The translations under genes and the position numbers were made by a program. This document shows, piece after piece, positions 17,754 through 26,583 of a stretch of DNA of 64,000 nt; the first letter of the stretch is position 1, and every line of letters starts with the position of its first letter. The notes below the pieces were generated by a model. It had not been told where the DNA came from and made no database searches. It worked only from the letters and a program-made list of their open reading frames with translations. Source of the stretch: Ruegeria sp. R14_0 (lineage in GTDB: Bacteria > Pseudomonadota > Alphaproteobacteria > Rhodobacterales > Rhodobacteraceae); assembly GCF_017743975.1 (NCBI RefSeq), contig NZ_JAGHRC010000003.1, forward strand, positions 124,001-188,000, read 5' to 3'.

Positions 17754-19385
17754 ATGGTACAGAACAACAAGGTATTGACCGTTTCCTATGGAACTTTTTC
17801 CTGCACTTTGGAAGGGTTTGACGATTCATTCGAAACGATGAAGGCAATCGCAGAATACTTCCGCGATCTTGCTGCCGATGATCGGTACTTCGGTTCTGAA
17901 CCACCACAACCCGATGCAGAAATGCTGGCACGGATCGCCCAACGCGACGCATCCAGACACGTCGAAGCCAGCCAGAACGAATCCGGGCTGCTGTTGCGCG
18001 CAACCCAGCAGGCCGAAGCACCGGCATCTGCAGCCGTAGCCGCGCCGACACAGGCCGCAGCGGAACCTGCGCAATCGCCGTTGAACACCACACCCCCAGC
18101 CCAAAGCTCTGAAGCGTTTTTTGCTGATGCCGAGCCGGTCGATGAGACCCCCGCGCCGGCGGCAGACAGCATCGCGGCCAAGCTGCAGCGCATTCGTGCT
18201 GTAGTATCTCATTCCGAAGAGAACTCGGTCGTGTATGCCGAAGACGAAGACACCAGCCTTGTGAACCAGTCGGCCGGACCAATGGATGCGGTTGCAGCCG
18301 CGTTCGAAGCAGGTTCGCTGAATGAAACGGATCTGGCCCAGACGTCTGAGGCCGAAACCACCGAAGAACCGGCGCCTGCCGAAGTCGACGCCGACGAGGT
18401 CGAGGAAACCACTGCAGAATTCACCGCGGATAGCACGGAAGAATACACCGTTGCTGAAACGGAAGCAGAGGAAATTGTTGAAGAGGCCCAGCCCCTTTCG
18501 CTGGATCAAGAGTACGAAGACGAGGAAGAAGCACCTGCACCGTCGGCCCTGTTCACCGACCTTGAGGACGCTGCCGACGCAGATGAACCGGTCAACATCA
18601 TGGGCGAAGCGGCCGAGGAAGATCAGGCCGATGACGCCAAAGAAGGCTATCTGACAGCAGAAGACGAAGCGAACGTGCTCAGCGAGATCTCGAAAGTCGA
18701 AGCTATCATGTCGGGTGATACGCCGGACGAGACAGCGCTGGATCAGGACCTGTCACGTCTGATGGACAAGGCCGATAGCCAGATGGACGATCCCGCAACC
18801 AGCACGCAGCGCGAGACCTATTCGCACCTGCGTACTGCCGTCGCGGCAACCGAAGCGGAACGCGCGGGTCAGACCAAGGACGACGCGTCCGAAGAAAGCG
18901 GCTATCGCGGTGATCTGACTTCGGTCGTAAGCCCACGCCGTCCCGAGATTCAGGTCACCAGCATGCGCCCTCAGTCGGACACGTCGGCACCGCTCAAGCT
19001 GGTCGCGGAGCAGCGCATCGACACGCCGGATCAGGACGCCGGACCGGTTACCCCTCGCCGCGTGACCGCGCAATCTGAGGACGAGGCCAACGAAGAAGGT
19101 GGCTTTGCTCTCTTTGCACAAGAGCAAGGCGCGCAGTCGCTGCCAGACCTGCTGGAAGCAGCCGCAGCCTATCTGTCGTTCATCGAAGGTCAGGAGCAGT
19201 TCTCGCGCCCGCAACTGATGAACAAGATCCGCTCTCTCAAGCAGGATGAGTTCAACCGCGAAGAAAGCCTGCGGTCGTTCGGTCAGTTGCTGCGCGACGG
19301 CAAAATCGAAAAGGCAGGTGGCGGACGTTTCGCGGCATCGAACCAGATCGGGTTCCGCCCCGATGACGAGCGCGCCGCCGGGTAA
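17754..19385 (+). CDS. Large acidic protein of unknown function
   Basis: I do not recognise a characterised family. The 543-residue protein has a folded-looking N-terminus (residues 1-80, VQNNKVLTVSYGTFSCTLEG ... AIAEYFRDLAADDRYFG). A very acidic Glu/Ala/Asp linker of about 350 residues follows, then a C-terminal domain (about 455-535: AAAYLSFIEGQEQFSRPQLM, EESLRSFGQLLRDGKIEKAG) that resembles a winged helix. No signal peptide or membrane segment is visible. The ATG at 17754 has an AGAGGA ribosome site; the GTG at 17745 is too close to it. It is monocistronic with a strong terminator. Confidence 0.85.
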   Translation: MVQNNKVLTVSYGTFSCTLEGFDDSFETMKAIAEYFRDLAADDRYFGSEPPQPDAEMLARIAQRDASRHVEASQNESGLLLRATQQAEAPASAAVAAPTQAAAEPAQSPLNTTPPAQSSEAFFADAEPVDETPAPAADSIAAKLQRIRAVVSHSEENSVVYAEDEDTSLVNQSAGPMDAVAAAFEAGSLNETDLAQTSEAETTEEPAPAEVDADEVEETTAEFTADSTEEYTVAETEAEEIVEEAQPLSLDQEYEDEEEAPAPSALFTDLEDAADADEPVNIMGEAAEEDQADDAKEGYLTAEDEANVLSEISKVEAIMSGDTPDETALDQDLSRLMDKADSQMDDPATSTQRETYSHLRTAVAATEAERAGQTKDDASEESGYRGDLTSVVSPRRPEIQVTSMRPQSDTSAPLKLVAEQRIDTPDQDAGPVTPRRVTAQSEDEANEEGGFALFAQEQGAQSLPDLLEAAAAYLSFIEGQEQFSRPQLMNKIRSLKQDEFNREESLRSFGQLLRDGKIEKAGGGRFAASNQIGFRPDDERAAG

Positions 19386-19406
19386 CCGCACACATCACTC
19401 TAAGTT

Positions 19407-19440
19407 AAAGGGGCCGAAGGCAGACTTCGGCCCCTTTTTT
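19407..19440 (+). terminator. Factor-independent terminator
   Basis: GGGGCCGAAG (19410-19419) pairs with CTTCGGCCCC (19425-19434) around the loop GCAGA, followed by six T. It lies 24 bases after the acidic protein's stop codon and is a textbook intrinsic terminator. Confidence 0.92.
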
Positions 19441-19568
19441 GTGCGCGGTGCACGAATAACAGACACGGCATGGAATCAGTTCATTCCACAGCTATGCTGC
19501 AGCGCAGAAAAATGCTAAATTCAAAAGGGGAACCTTTGCCCCTTTCTTGTTCAAACAGAGGCTGCGCC

Positions 19569-20132
19569 ATGTATGAACTACCGATCCGACGTCTGCGAAT
19601 TTACGACAAAGCCAAGGTTGTCAGCCATTTCAACAACCTGGACACTGACACTCTCAGATCGCGGTTCGGTGCCCCGGTCAGCCCAGAGTTCATCGAGCGT
19701 TATTTGGCCGAGTTGTTTGACACCGCCGCCTTGGTCTTTGGTGCCTTTCCGGATTCACAACTGCGCGGAATGGCAGAGCTGCACGTCGTCCCGGAAAGCC
19801 AGAACTATGTGGCAGAAGCTGCCTTTACCGTCGAACCCGCATGGCAGGATTTGGGCGTTGGGGACGCTCTGTTATCCCGGATCATCACTGCTGCCCGCAA
19901 TCGCGGAATTCGCGAGGTGCACATGCTGTGTCTTGCGACGAACCAAAAAATGCGCCGTCTGGCGATGAAACATAAAGCGGATTTGAACCTGATCACCGGA
20001 CAGGTCGAGGCCACCTTGGCCGCCCCCTGGCCAACCCCGTTCAGTCTGGCAGAGGAGATATCTGGAGAGTATCACGCGATCGCTCGCGCAATACTCAGTT
20101 GGCCCCAAGATCGGGAACGGGACGCCGGATAA
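19569..20132 (+). CDS. GNAT family N-acetyltransferase
   Basis: The 187-residue protein has the GNAT core: a strand-rich region with ELHVVPESQNYVAEAAFTVE, then the acetyl-CoA loop in QDLGVGDALLSRIITAARNRG (the Gly-rich turn is G-x-G-x-A) and VHMLCLATNQKMRRLAMKH. The acceptor is unknown. The frame is open to 19470, but ATG 19569 (MYELPIRRLRIYD) matches the normal start, since the upstream part lies in the spacer after the terminator. It converges on DUF2842 with six bases between stops. Confidence 0.85.
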   Translation: MYELPIRRLRIYDKAKVVSHFNNLDTDTLRSRFGAPVSPEFIERYLAELFDTAALVFGAFPDSQLRGMAELHVVPESQNYVAEAAFTVEPAWQDLGVGDALLSRIITAARNRGIREVHMLCLATNQKMRRLAMKHKADLNLITGQVEATLAAPWPTPFSLAEEISGEYHAIARAILSWPQDRERDAG

Positions 20133-20138
20133 ACGGGG

Positions 20139-20381
20139 TCAGTCCTGCGACTGGTCCGGGTCGGCCTGCCCTACGCCCTTGAAGACGAACTTGAAGGGCA
20201 GGGCCCAGACGATACCCAGGCCGATATAGACCAACAGCTCAAGCCAGATTGGCGGCCGGTCCAGCCAGTTTACAACCGTCACGACGGCCACGATGTAAAG
20301 CGGCAGCCCTACTAGCAACAGAACCAGTGACCAGCGACGGCGCGCCTTATAGCTCAGGCCCTTTTTCTGCTCTTCCGCCAT
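20139..20381 (-). CDS. DUF2842 small membrane protein
   Basis: The 80-residue protein has a basic N-terminus ([17 protein letters not shown]) and two membrane helices (LVLLLVGLPLYIVAVVTVVN and LELLVYIGLGIVWALPFKF). The pattern and length match DUF2842, an alphaproteobacterial family without known function. Its ATG overlaps the purA stop by one base (TGATG), so it is translated from the purA message. Confidence 0.87.
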   Translation of the reverse strand: MAEEQKKGLSYKARRRWSLVLLLVGLPLYIVAVVTVVNWLDRPPIWLELLVYIGLGIVWALPFKFVFKGVGQADPDQSQD

Positions 20382-21676
20382 CAGTCAGCAAACGGGTCGG
20401 TCACCAGAATGGTGTCATCCCGCTCCGGGCTGGTGGACAGAAGGGCGACAGGGCATTCGATCAACTCTTCCACCCGGCGCACATATTTGATCGCATTGGC
20501 AGGCAGATCCGCCCAGCTGCGCGCACCCTCGGTGGATTCGCTCCAACCCGGCATCTCTTCGTATATCGGCGTGCAGCGGGCCTGCTGATCCGCAGCTGTG
20601 GGCAGATAGTCCAGACGTTCACCGTCCAGCTCATAGCCTACGCAAATCTTCAGCGTCTCGAACCCGTCCAAAACGTCCAGCTTGGTCAGGGAAATACCGT
20701 TCACACCGCTGGTCGCACAAGTCTGGCGTACAAGACAGGCGTCGAACCAACCACAACGACGCTTGCGGCCCGTGGTCGTGCCAAACTCATGCCCGCGCTC
20801 ACCAAGACGCTGCCCGTCGTCATCGTCCAGTTCCGTCGGGAACGGGCCCTCGCCAACGCGGGTTGTATAGGCTTTCACAATGCCAAGAACAAAATCGATG
20901 GAACCAGGTCCGATGCCAACACCTGTGGATGCTTGGCCAGCGATTACGTTGGATGAGGTCACAAACGGATAGGTCCCGAAATCGATATCCAAAAGCGCGC
21001 CCTGAGCACCTTCGAACAAGATGCGCTTACCGGCCTTGCGCTTTTCGTTCAAAACTTTCCAAACGGGCGCGGCAAACGGCAGGATTTCTGCAGCGATTTC
21101 TTTCAGCTGAGCAATCAGCGTGTCCCGGTCGACCGGCTCAATCCCCAGGCCCTTGCGCAACGGATCATGGTGCTGCAAAGCCCGATCGACCCGAGCCTCC
21201 AGCGTCGCTTCGTCCGCTAGATCAGCGACCCGGACAGAACGGCGGCCTACCTTGTCTTCATAGGCGGGGCCGATTCCACGGCCGGTGGTTCCGATTTTTG
21301 TACCTTTGCTTGCGGCTTCCTCACGCGCGCGATCCAGTTCACCATGAATTGGCAGGATCAAAGGCGTGTTTTCCGCAATCATCAGCGTCTCAGGTGAGAT
21401 TTCGACGCCCTGGCCACGGATCGTTGCGATCTCCTTGATCAGGTGCCAAGGGTCCAGCACAACTCCATTGCCGATTACGCTCAACTTGCCGCCACGCACC
21501 ACGCCAGATGGCAGTGCATGCAGCTTGTAAACCTCGCCATCGATGACCAGTGTATGGCCGGCGTTATGTCCGCCCTGAAAACGCGCAATCACGTCTGCCC
21601 GCTCGCTGAGCCAGTCGACGATCTTGCCTTTTCCTTCGTCACCCCACTGGGCTCCGACAACAACCACATTGGCCAT
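20381..21676 (-). CDS. purA: Adenylosuccinate synthase
   Basis: PurA joins IMP and aspartate with GTP, the first committed step to AMP. The 431-residue protein has the phosphate loop WGDEGKGK (11-18), the catalytic GHNAGHT (about 40-46), [13 protein letters not shown] (about 129-141) and [12 protein letters not shown] (about 302-313). Length is exactly that of the family. DUF2842 follows with a one-base overlap. The upstream side carries the composite intergenic repeat. Confidence 0.98.
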   Translation of the reverse strand: MANVVVVGAQWGDEGKGKIVDWLSERADVIARFQGGHNAGHTLVIDGEVYKLHALPSGVVRGGKLSVIGNGVVLDPWHLIKEIATIRGQGVEISPETLMIAENTPLILPIHGELDRAREEAASKGTKIGTTGRGIGPAYEDKVGRRSVRVADLADEATLEARVDRALQHHDPLRKGLGIEPVDRDTLIAQLKEIAAEILPFAAPVWKVLNEKRKAGKRILFEGAQGALLDIDFGTYPFVTSSNVIAGQASTGVGIGPGSIDFVLGIVKAYTTRVGEGPFPTELDDDDGQRLGERGHEFGTTTGRKRRCGWFDACLVRQTCATSGVNGISLTKLDVLDGFETLKICVGYELDGERLDYLPTAADQQARCTPIYEEMPGWSESTEGARSWADLPANAIKYVRRVEELIECPVALLSTSPERDDTILVTDPFAD

Positions 21677-21778
21677 ATCCGGTCCTTTTGCGCTGAGTTA
21701 TCAAACTCGGCTCATATAGCGGTGCTCAAGCGGTAGGGAAACCGGTAATTCGACGCATGCAATAATCGTGCTTCGCAC

Positions 21779-21888
21779 GATGCCTCCGGCGGGGATATTT
21801 TTGGCCAGATGAAGTTGCGGATCCCTGCTTCATCTGGCTGAAAATATCCCGGGGGAGTCGCCCGGCACGGGCGGCGGGGGCAGCGCCC
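21779..21888. repeat. Intergenic repeat copy B: paired inverted boxes plus G/C-run hairpin
   Basis: The box GGATATTTTTGGCCAGATGAAG at 21795-21816 is followed, after about 13 bases, by its near reverse complement CTTCATCTGGCTGAAAATATCC at 21830-21851. Together they form a long imperfect palindrome. Beyond it lies GGGGGC-AGC-GCCCCC near 21874-21888. The same elements, singly, occur at 4.36 and 63.83 kb. It fills the spacer between purA and the nitrile hydratase activator and could end both transcripts. Confidence 0.7.
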
Positions 21889-21889
21889 C

Positions 21890-22219
21890 CTACCCCTTGG
21901 CCAGCCGCACCGGCTGTCCGTGGGGTGTGGTCAGATAGGCGTCTTCCCACTGGTCGCGCAATTTGCTGACATCATCAGAAGCTGCGGATCCCTGTTCCAC
22001 CAAAAGCGCCTCGAGCGTTTCGAGCCATGCGCCAAAATAGTCATCTCCGCCATTCAATTCACGGTGCAGCCCGTTGCGTTTCAGAGTGGCGGAGAAGCGC
22101 GCGGCCCAATCCGTCCAGTCAATTCGCCCGGCCTCATTCAACGCGACCGTCACAGCAAAAATCTGTGCATGCCAGGGTTGGGCGAAAACCGGTTCGGGTG
22201 CTGTATCGGAGATGCTCAT
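21890..22219 (-). CDS. Nitrile hydratase accessory (activator) protein
   Basis: The 109-residue protein (PVFAQPWHAQIFAVTVALNEAG; DYFGAWLETLEALLVEQG) resembles the N-terminal part of the nitrile hydratase beta subunit. This is the known nature of the cobalt-type activator (P14K/NhlE-like), which helps insert cobalt into the alpha subunit. Its ATG overlaps the beta-subunit stop by four bases. It is the last gene of the alpha-beta-activator operon. Confidence 0.88.
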   Translation of the reverse strand: MSISDTAPEPVFAQPWHAQIFAVTVALNEAGRIDWTDWAARFSATLKRNGLHRELNGGDDYFGAWLETLEALLVEQGSAASDDVSKLRDQWEDAYLTTPHGQPVRLAKG

Positions 22220-22893
22220 AGGGGTTCCAGATAGCTTTGCCAGAGATCCAGAACGACTTCATCCCGCGGGTGTTCGGGGGTCGCCCACAGCTCGGATGCC
22301 GGGAAGGCCACGGCGTACAGCGGTTCCGGTGCCTCGCCCAACTTATGCGCGCTGGAATCCGGCAGTACATGTGTTCCATGCACCATGAGAATACGCCCTT
22401 TTGCCCCGGCGGCATACATAGGCAAGCGAGTATGCCCACCGTCGACAAGGCGGTTGGCGACCTGACGGGCGGTCACGACCTCTTGCCCCGGCTTGAATTT
22501 AACCGGCACATTTGAGGGGCGATCCGCGGGGCCGCCGCTGGCTAGCACTTTTGCAACGGCCTCAGCTTTCAGCGCGCGGCTCGCCAGCGGGTGTTGGTCG
22601 CCGCTGGTCTCACCTCGCAGATCCGCATCCGTCAGCACGCCAGTTTCGACCAAAAGGTCCGCAAGTGCTGAAATCCACTTTTCGTAGTATGAAAACCGGC
22701 TGTAGTCCTTGGGCGACAGCCTTTCGCGCGCATGTCTGGATACGTCGATATTCCATTGGCCAAGGGATCCTGCAGCCAGTGTCACGGCAAGCGCCCGTGC
22801 GTGCCAGTCTTCAGCAAAGACCGGGGCGTCATCGGGTTCGGGGTGCACGGGTCCATCGCCAAAGCGCCCTCCCATGTCGTGCACTCTGGTCAT
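22216..22893 (-). CDS. nthB: Nitrile hydratase subunit beta
   Basis: With the alpha subunit this forms the enzyme that hydrates nitriles to amides. The 225-residue protein begins [19 protein letters not shown], the family N-terminus, and contains [19 protein letters not shown] and a C-terminal SH3-like barrel with [19 protein letters not shown] and [13 protein letters not shown]. The frame is open to 23031 but that region is inside the alpha gene. ATG 22893 overlaps the alpha stop by four bases (ATGA). Confidence 0.95.
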   Translation of the reverse strand: MTRVHDMGGRFGDGPVHPEPDDAPVFAEDWHARALAVTLAAGSLGQWNIDVSRHARERLSPKDYSRFSYYEKWISALADLLVETGVLTDADLRGETSGDQHPLASRALKAEAVAKVLASGGPADRPSNVPVKFKPGQEVVTARQVANRLVDGGHTRLPMYAAGAKGRILMVHGTHVLPDSSAHKLGEAPEPLYAVAFPASELWATPEHPRDEVVLDLWQSYLEPL

Positions 22894-23504
22894 GACGGCA
22901 CCTTTGGCAATCCGGTTCCGATCATGCTGTCGCGCGTGACAAGCGCCGCCAGTTCGTCTTCGGTCAAGCCATCCGAACCAACCGGGCGCATCGGAAGCAC
23001 GAGGTATCGGACTTCGGCCGTCGAATCCCAAACCCGAACCGACGATGTTTCGGGCAATGTCACACCAAATTCGGCCAGCACCTTGCGGGGCTCTCGCACT
23101 GCCCGCGCACGGTAGGCATCAGATTTGTACCAACCCGGAGGAATGCCCAGCAACGGCCACGGGTAGCAACTGCACAAGGTGCACACGACCATGTTGTGCT
23201 GTTCGGGCGTGTTTTCGACAACAACCATGTGTTCGCCCTGGCGCCCGAAATAACCCAGATCGGCAACAACCGACGTGGCGTCTTGCAGCAAAGCCGCCTT
23301 GAAATCGGGATCACTCCAGGCTTTGGAGACAACGCGTGCGCCGTTCTGCGGGCCGATCTTATTCTGATAGGTGTCGATGATTTCATCCAATGCCGCCGGA
23401 TCGATTAGCCCTTTGCGGATCAGAATCGTTTCCAGCGCCTTGACGCGCAGTGCAGGTTCGGGCGGCAACAGGGCGTGCGGGTGGTCGTGATCGTCATGTG
23501 GCAT
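22890..23504 (-). CDS. nthA: Nitrile hydratase subunit alpha, cobalt type
   Basis: This subunit holds the catalytic metal. The 204-residue protein carries [12 protein letters not shown], with metal-ligand cysteines at 108, 111 and 113. The Thr in C-T-L-C-S-C is the known mark of cobalt enzymes; iron enzymes have Ser there. Other family landmarks are [30 protein letters not shown] and [19 protein letters not shown] His/Asp-rich start ([10 protein letters not shown]) precedes them. It is the first gene of a tightly overlapping operon; no nitrilase or amidase gene is adjacent. Confidence 0.96.
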   Translation of the reverse strand: MPHDDHDHPHALLPPEPALRVKALETILIRKGLIDPAALDEIIDTYQNKIGPQNGARVVSKAWSDPDFKAALLQDATSVVADLGYFGRQGEHMVVVENTPEQHNMVVCTLCSCYPWPLLGIPPGWYKSDAYRARAVREPRKVLAEFGVTLPETSSVRVWDSTAEVRYLVLPMRPVGSDGLTEDELAALVTRDSMIGTGLPKVPS

Positions 23505-23549
23505 GGCCGCAGCCTGCGCGAGGCAGCGCCTTGCTGTCCAGTCCCTTTG

Positions 23550-23570
23550 CCGTGATCTGAAACATCACGG
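23550..23570. repeat. Perfect inverted repeat between nthA and secG
   Basis: CCGTGAT (23550-23556) and ATCACGG (23564-23570) flank a seven-base loop in the divergent spacer. It could be a regulator site for the nitrile hydratase operon or a hairpin; no T-run follows on either strand, so a terminator is unlikely. Confidence 0.45.
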
Positions 23571-23654
23571 TTGTTGATGCCAACTCCTCCCTTGCCCCCG
23601 ATGGCAAACTTGCATAAGTACCACGCGATACACGCCACGCTGTACAGGAACACC

Positions 23655-24020
23655 ATGGAAAACGTCGTTCTCATCATCCACCTCCTCCTGGCCTTGGGCC
23701 TGATTGCCGTTGTTCTGATGCAGCGGTCCGAAGGCGGTGGCCTTGGCATGGGTGGCGGTGGTGGCGGTGCAATGACCGGACGTGCGGCAGCGACCGCATT
23801 GGGGAAAGTGACATGGATCCTTGCTGCGTGCTTTATCGTGACCTCGATCACGTTGACCATTCTGGCCGCTCAGAAATCTTCGGGCAGCTCGGTGATTGAC
23901 CGTTTGGGCGTTCCGGCCCCGGCTCCGACCGAGGAAAGCACACCGGCGGTTCCATCGGCGGATGATCTGCTGCCTCCGGCGCAGGGCGACAACGCGCCGC
24001 TGATCCCGCAGGCCAACTGA
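23655..24020 (+). CDS. secG: Preprotein translocase subunit SecG
   Basis: SecG is the small stimulating subunit of the SecYEG channel. The 121-residue protein has two membrane helices (ENVVLIIHLLLALGLIAVVL; WILAACFIVTSITLTILA) flanking the signature QRSEGGGLGMGGGGGG. A Pro/Ala-rich cytoplasmic tail follows. The frame is open to 23571, but ATG 23655 gives MENVVLIIH, the normal family start, preceded by AGGAACACC. Confidence 0.95.
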   Translation: MENVVLIIHLLLALGLIAVVLMQRSEGGGLGMGGGGGGAMTGRAAATALGKVTWILAACFIVTSITLTILAAQKSSGSSVIDRLGVPAPAPTEESTPAVPSADDLLPPAQGDNAPLIPQAN

Positions 24021-24073
24021 TCCACAAAACCTAGAAACCTGACAGAGGACTGCAACAGCATCTTGCGGTTCTC

Positions 24074-24102
24074 TTGCGCTATTGGCGCGAATCCTTTATA
24101 CG
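24074..24102 (+). promoter_or_regulatory. Putative sigma-70 promoter of pyrG
   Basis: TTGCGC (24074-24079), 17 bases, then TATACG (24097-24102) resemble -35 and -10 boxes. A transcript would begin near 24109, at the base of the leader hairpin that precedes pyrG. Confidence 0.4.
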
Positions 24103-24107
24103 TGAAG

Positions 24108-24166
24108 TCCCGTGATGCAGCGGTTTTTCGGAACCGTCGGGCAGCTGATTTTGACGTCTCACGGGA
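24108..24166 (+). promoter_or_regulatory. Structured leader of pyrG
   Basis: An outer stem TCCCGTGA (24108-24115) / TCACGGGA (24159-24166) encloses an inner hairpin CGGTT-TTTCGG-AACCG (24121-24136). The pyrG ATG lies 13 bases after the outer stem. A control role is inferred only from structure and position. Confidence 0.4.
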
Positions 24167-24178
24167 GCAGCCGAAAAC

Positions 24179-25822
24179 ATGGCGCGTTTTATTTTCATCA
24201 CTGGTGGTGTAGTTTCGTCCTTGGGCAAAGGACTGGCTTCGGCGGCGTTGGGTTCGCTGTTGCAGGCGCGGGGGTATTCGGTGCGCCTGCGCAAGTTGGA
24301 CCCCTATCTGAACGTTGATCCGGGCACGATGTCGCCGTTTGAGCATGGCGAAGTTTTCGTGACCGATGACGGGGCCGAGACCGATCTGGACCTTGGCCAC
24401 TATGAACGTTTCACCGGGGTGGCGGCGCGCAAGACCGACTCGGTCAGCTCGGGCCGGATTTATTCCAATGTGCTCGAGAAAGAACGTCGCGGCGACTACC
24501 TTGGCAAGACCATTCAGGTGATCCCGCACGTCACCAACGAGATCAAGGATTTCATCGCCATTGGCGAGGATGAGGTCGATTTCATGCTGTGTGAGATCGG
24601 CGGAACCGTGGGTGACATCGAAGGCCTGCCCTTCTTTGAAGCCATCCGTCAGTTCAGCCAGGACAAGCCGCGTGGTCAGTGTATCTTTATGCACCTGACG
24701 CTGCTGCCCTACATCAAGGCATCCGGCGAGTTGAAAACCAAGCCGACCCAGCACTCGGTAAAAGAGCTGCGTTCCATCGGTCTGGCTCCCGACATTCTGG
24801 TCTGCCGGTCAGAAGGTCCGATCCCCGCGAAAGAGCGTGAAAAGCTGGCCCTGTTCTGTAACGTGCGCCCGGACAGCGTGATTGCGGCTCAGGACCTTTC
24901 CACTATCTACGACGCGCCGTTGGCCTATCATCGCGAAGGTCTGGATCAGGCGGTTCTGGACGCGTTCCAGATCAGCCCCGCCCCCAAGCCCGATCTGGCC
25001 AAGTGGGAAGACGTCAGCGATCGGATCCACAACGCCGAAGGCGAAGTGAAAGTTGCCATCGTCGGCAAATACACCCAATTGGAAGACGCATATAAGTCTA
25101 TTGCCGAGGCCCTGACCCACGGCGGCATGGCCAACCGGGTCAAGGTCAAGGTCGAATGGGTCGATGCCGAGATTTTCGACAAAGAAGACGCAGCCCCGCA
25201 TCTGGAAGGCTTCCATGCCATCCTTGTCCCCGGCGGATTTGGCGAACGCGGGACTGAAGGCAAGATCAAAGCCGCACAATACGCGCGGGAGCACAAAGTG
25301 CCCTATCTGGGCATCTGCCTTGGTATGCAAATGGCCGTCATCGAAGCAGCTCGAAATGCGGCTGGAATCAAAGAGGCCGGGTCCGAAGAGTTCGACCACG
25401 AAGCCGGCAAAAAGCGGTTCGAGCCTGTTGTGTATCACTTGAAAGAATGGGTGCAGGGCAACCACAAGGTCGAACGCAAAGTCGGAGACGACAAGGGCGG
25501 CACCATGCGCCTTGGTGCCTATGACGCGGTGCTGACAGAAGGCTCGAAAGTGGCCGAGGTTTATGGCGGGACCAATATCGAAGAACGTCACCGCCACCGC
25601 TATGAGGTGGACATCAAATACCGCGAGCAGCTGGAAAAAGCCGGTCTCAATTTCTCGGGCATGTCCCCAGATGGCCGCTTGCCGGAAATCGTCGAATGGT
25701 CGGATCATCCGTGGTTTATCGGTGTTCAGTACCACCCGGAACTGAAATCCAAACCGTTTGATCCCCATCCCCTTTTCCGCGACTTTGTACGCGCGGCGAA
25801 AGATACCTCGCGCCTCGTCTGA
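24179..25822 (+). CDS. pyrG: CTP synthase
   Basis: PyrG aminates UTP to CTP with ATP and glutamine. The 547-residue protein has the synthase domain ([59 protein letters not shown]). The class I glutamine amidotransferase domain follows, with the catalytic Cys in [11 protein letters not shown] near residue 379 and the His/Glu pair in GVQYHPEL near the C-terminus. Length matches the family. A structured leader precedes it and a hairpin follows. Confidence 0.98.
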   Translation: MARFIFITGGVVSSLGKGLASAALGSLLQARGYSVRLRKLDPYLNVDPGTMSPFEHGEVFVTDDGAETDLDLGHYERFTGVAARKTDSVSSGRIYSNVLEKERRGDYLGKTIQVIPHVTNEIKDFIAIGEDEVDFMLCEIGGTVGDIEGLPFFEAIRQFSQDKPRGQCIFMHLTLLPYIKASGELKTKPTQHSVKELRSIGLAPDILVCRSEGPIPAKEREKLALFCNVRPDSVIAAQDLSTIYDAPLAYHREGLDQAVLDAFQISPAPKPDLAKWEDVSDRIHNAEGEVKVAIVGKYTQLEDAYKSIAEALTHGGMANRVKVKVEWVDAEIFDKEDAAPHLEGFHAILVPGGFGERGTEGKIKAAQYAREHKVPYLGICLGMQMAVIEAARNAAGIKEAGSEEFDHEAGKKRFEPVVYHLKEWVQGNHKVERKVGDDKGGTMRLGAYDAVLTEGSKVAEVYGGTNIEERHRHRYEVDIKYREQLEKAGLNFSGMSPDGRLPEIVEWSDHPWFIGVQYHPELKSKPFDPHPLFRDFVRAAKDTSRLV

Positions 25823-25842
25823 AGTTCTCTGTGTCGGACTGT

Positions 25843-25866
25843 CACCCCGCATTGTGTTGCGGGGTG
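25843..25866 (+). terminator. Hairpin downstream of pyrG
   Basis: CACCCCGC (25843-25850) pairs with GCGGGGTG (25859-25866) over an eight-base loop, 20 bases after the stop. It lacks a T-run, so it may be a weak or factor-assisted terminator. Confidence 0.5.
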
Positions 25867-25944
25867 TAACCTCCTAACTATTTGAACAGGCAGGCCACCT
25901 GCCGTGCAGATTGAATGCAGTTCAGAGATTCAGGAGTTTTTCCG

Positions 25945-26427
25945 ATGAGCAACGCGACAACGATCACGAACCTTCAACAAGCGCTTCATATGGAAATGAC
26001 GGCGGCACACCAGTACCAGTTGCACGCGCATGTGCTGAACGACTGGGGCCTGGATATTCTGGCCGAAAAGATGCGCGGCGAGATGCAGGAAGAGCTGGGG
26101 CATTCGGATGCCTTTATCGAACGCATCCTGTTTCTAAGCGGCACACCCGAGCTTGAGCTTCAGAAAAGCCCAAAGGCTGCAGATAGTCTGAAAGAGATGT
26201 TTTCCGCTGACCTGAAAGACGAGATGGAGGCGATCGATTTCTACACCAAGGCCGCAGCGCAAGCGGCCGAGGTTGGGGATGTCGGATCCCGCACGTTGTT
26301 CGAGCGCATCCTGCTTGAGGAAGAAGGTCACAAGGCCTGGTTGGAGACCGAGCTGTCTCTGCTCAAGCGTCTGGGTGAATCGGCGTTCAGCGCGCGGTAT
26401 GTATCTGGCACGGCCAACGAAGGTTGA
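25945..26427 (+). CDS. bfr: Bacterioferritin-like ferritin without the haem-ligand Met
   Basis: This iron-storage protein is a four-helix bundle. The 160-residue protein keeps the ferroxidase residues by alignment to E. coli Bfr: Glu17 (HMEMTAAHQY), Glu50 and His53 (EELGHSD), Glu93 (KDEMEAID), Glu126 and His129 (EEEGHKAWLETEL). The position of the haem-ligand Met52 is Leu51. It therefore probably cannot bind haem between identical subunits. The start is ATG 25945, after a CAGGAG ribosome site; the frame upstream is only open spacer. Confidence 0.88.
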   Translation: MSNATTITNLQQALHMEMTAAHQYQLHAHVLNDWGLDILAEKMRGEMQEELGHSDAFIERILFLSGTPELELQKSPKAADSLKEMFSADLKDEMEAIDFYTKAAAQAAEVGDVGSRTLFERILLEEEGHKAWLETELSLLKRLGESAFSARYVSGTANEG

Positions 26428-26459
26428 GCGTTAAGATATACGGCAACGTCGCGAAATTC

Positions 26460-26484
26460 GGGCCAGCATCTGCTGGCCCTTTTC
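26460..26484 (+). terminator. Factor-independent terminator of bfr
   Basis: GGGCCAGC (26460-26467) pairs with GCTGGCCC (26472-26479) around a four-base loop, followed by TTTTCTG. It lies 33 bases after the bacterioferritin stop. Confidence 0.85.
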
Positions 26485-26583
26485 TGTCCGTCACCTCAAA
26501 GTGACGCCTTAAGGTCAAAAAACGCTACGCGGGCTTGCCGTGTCGTGGTTACTGTTGGGCAAATCACGACAGGAGTGTCCCAA

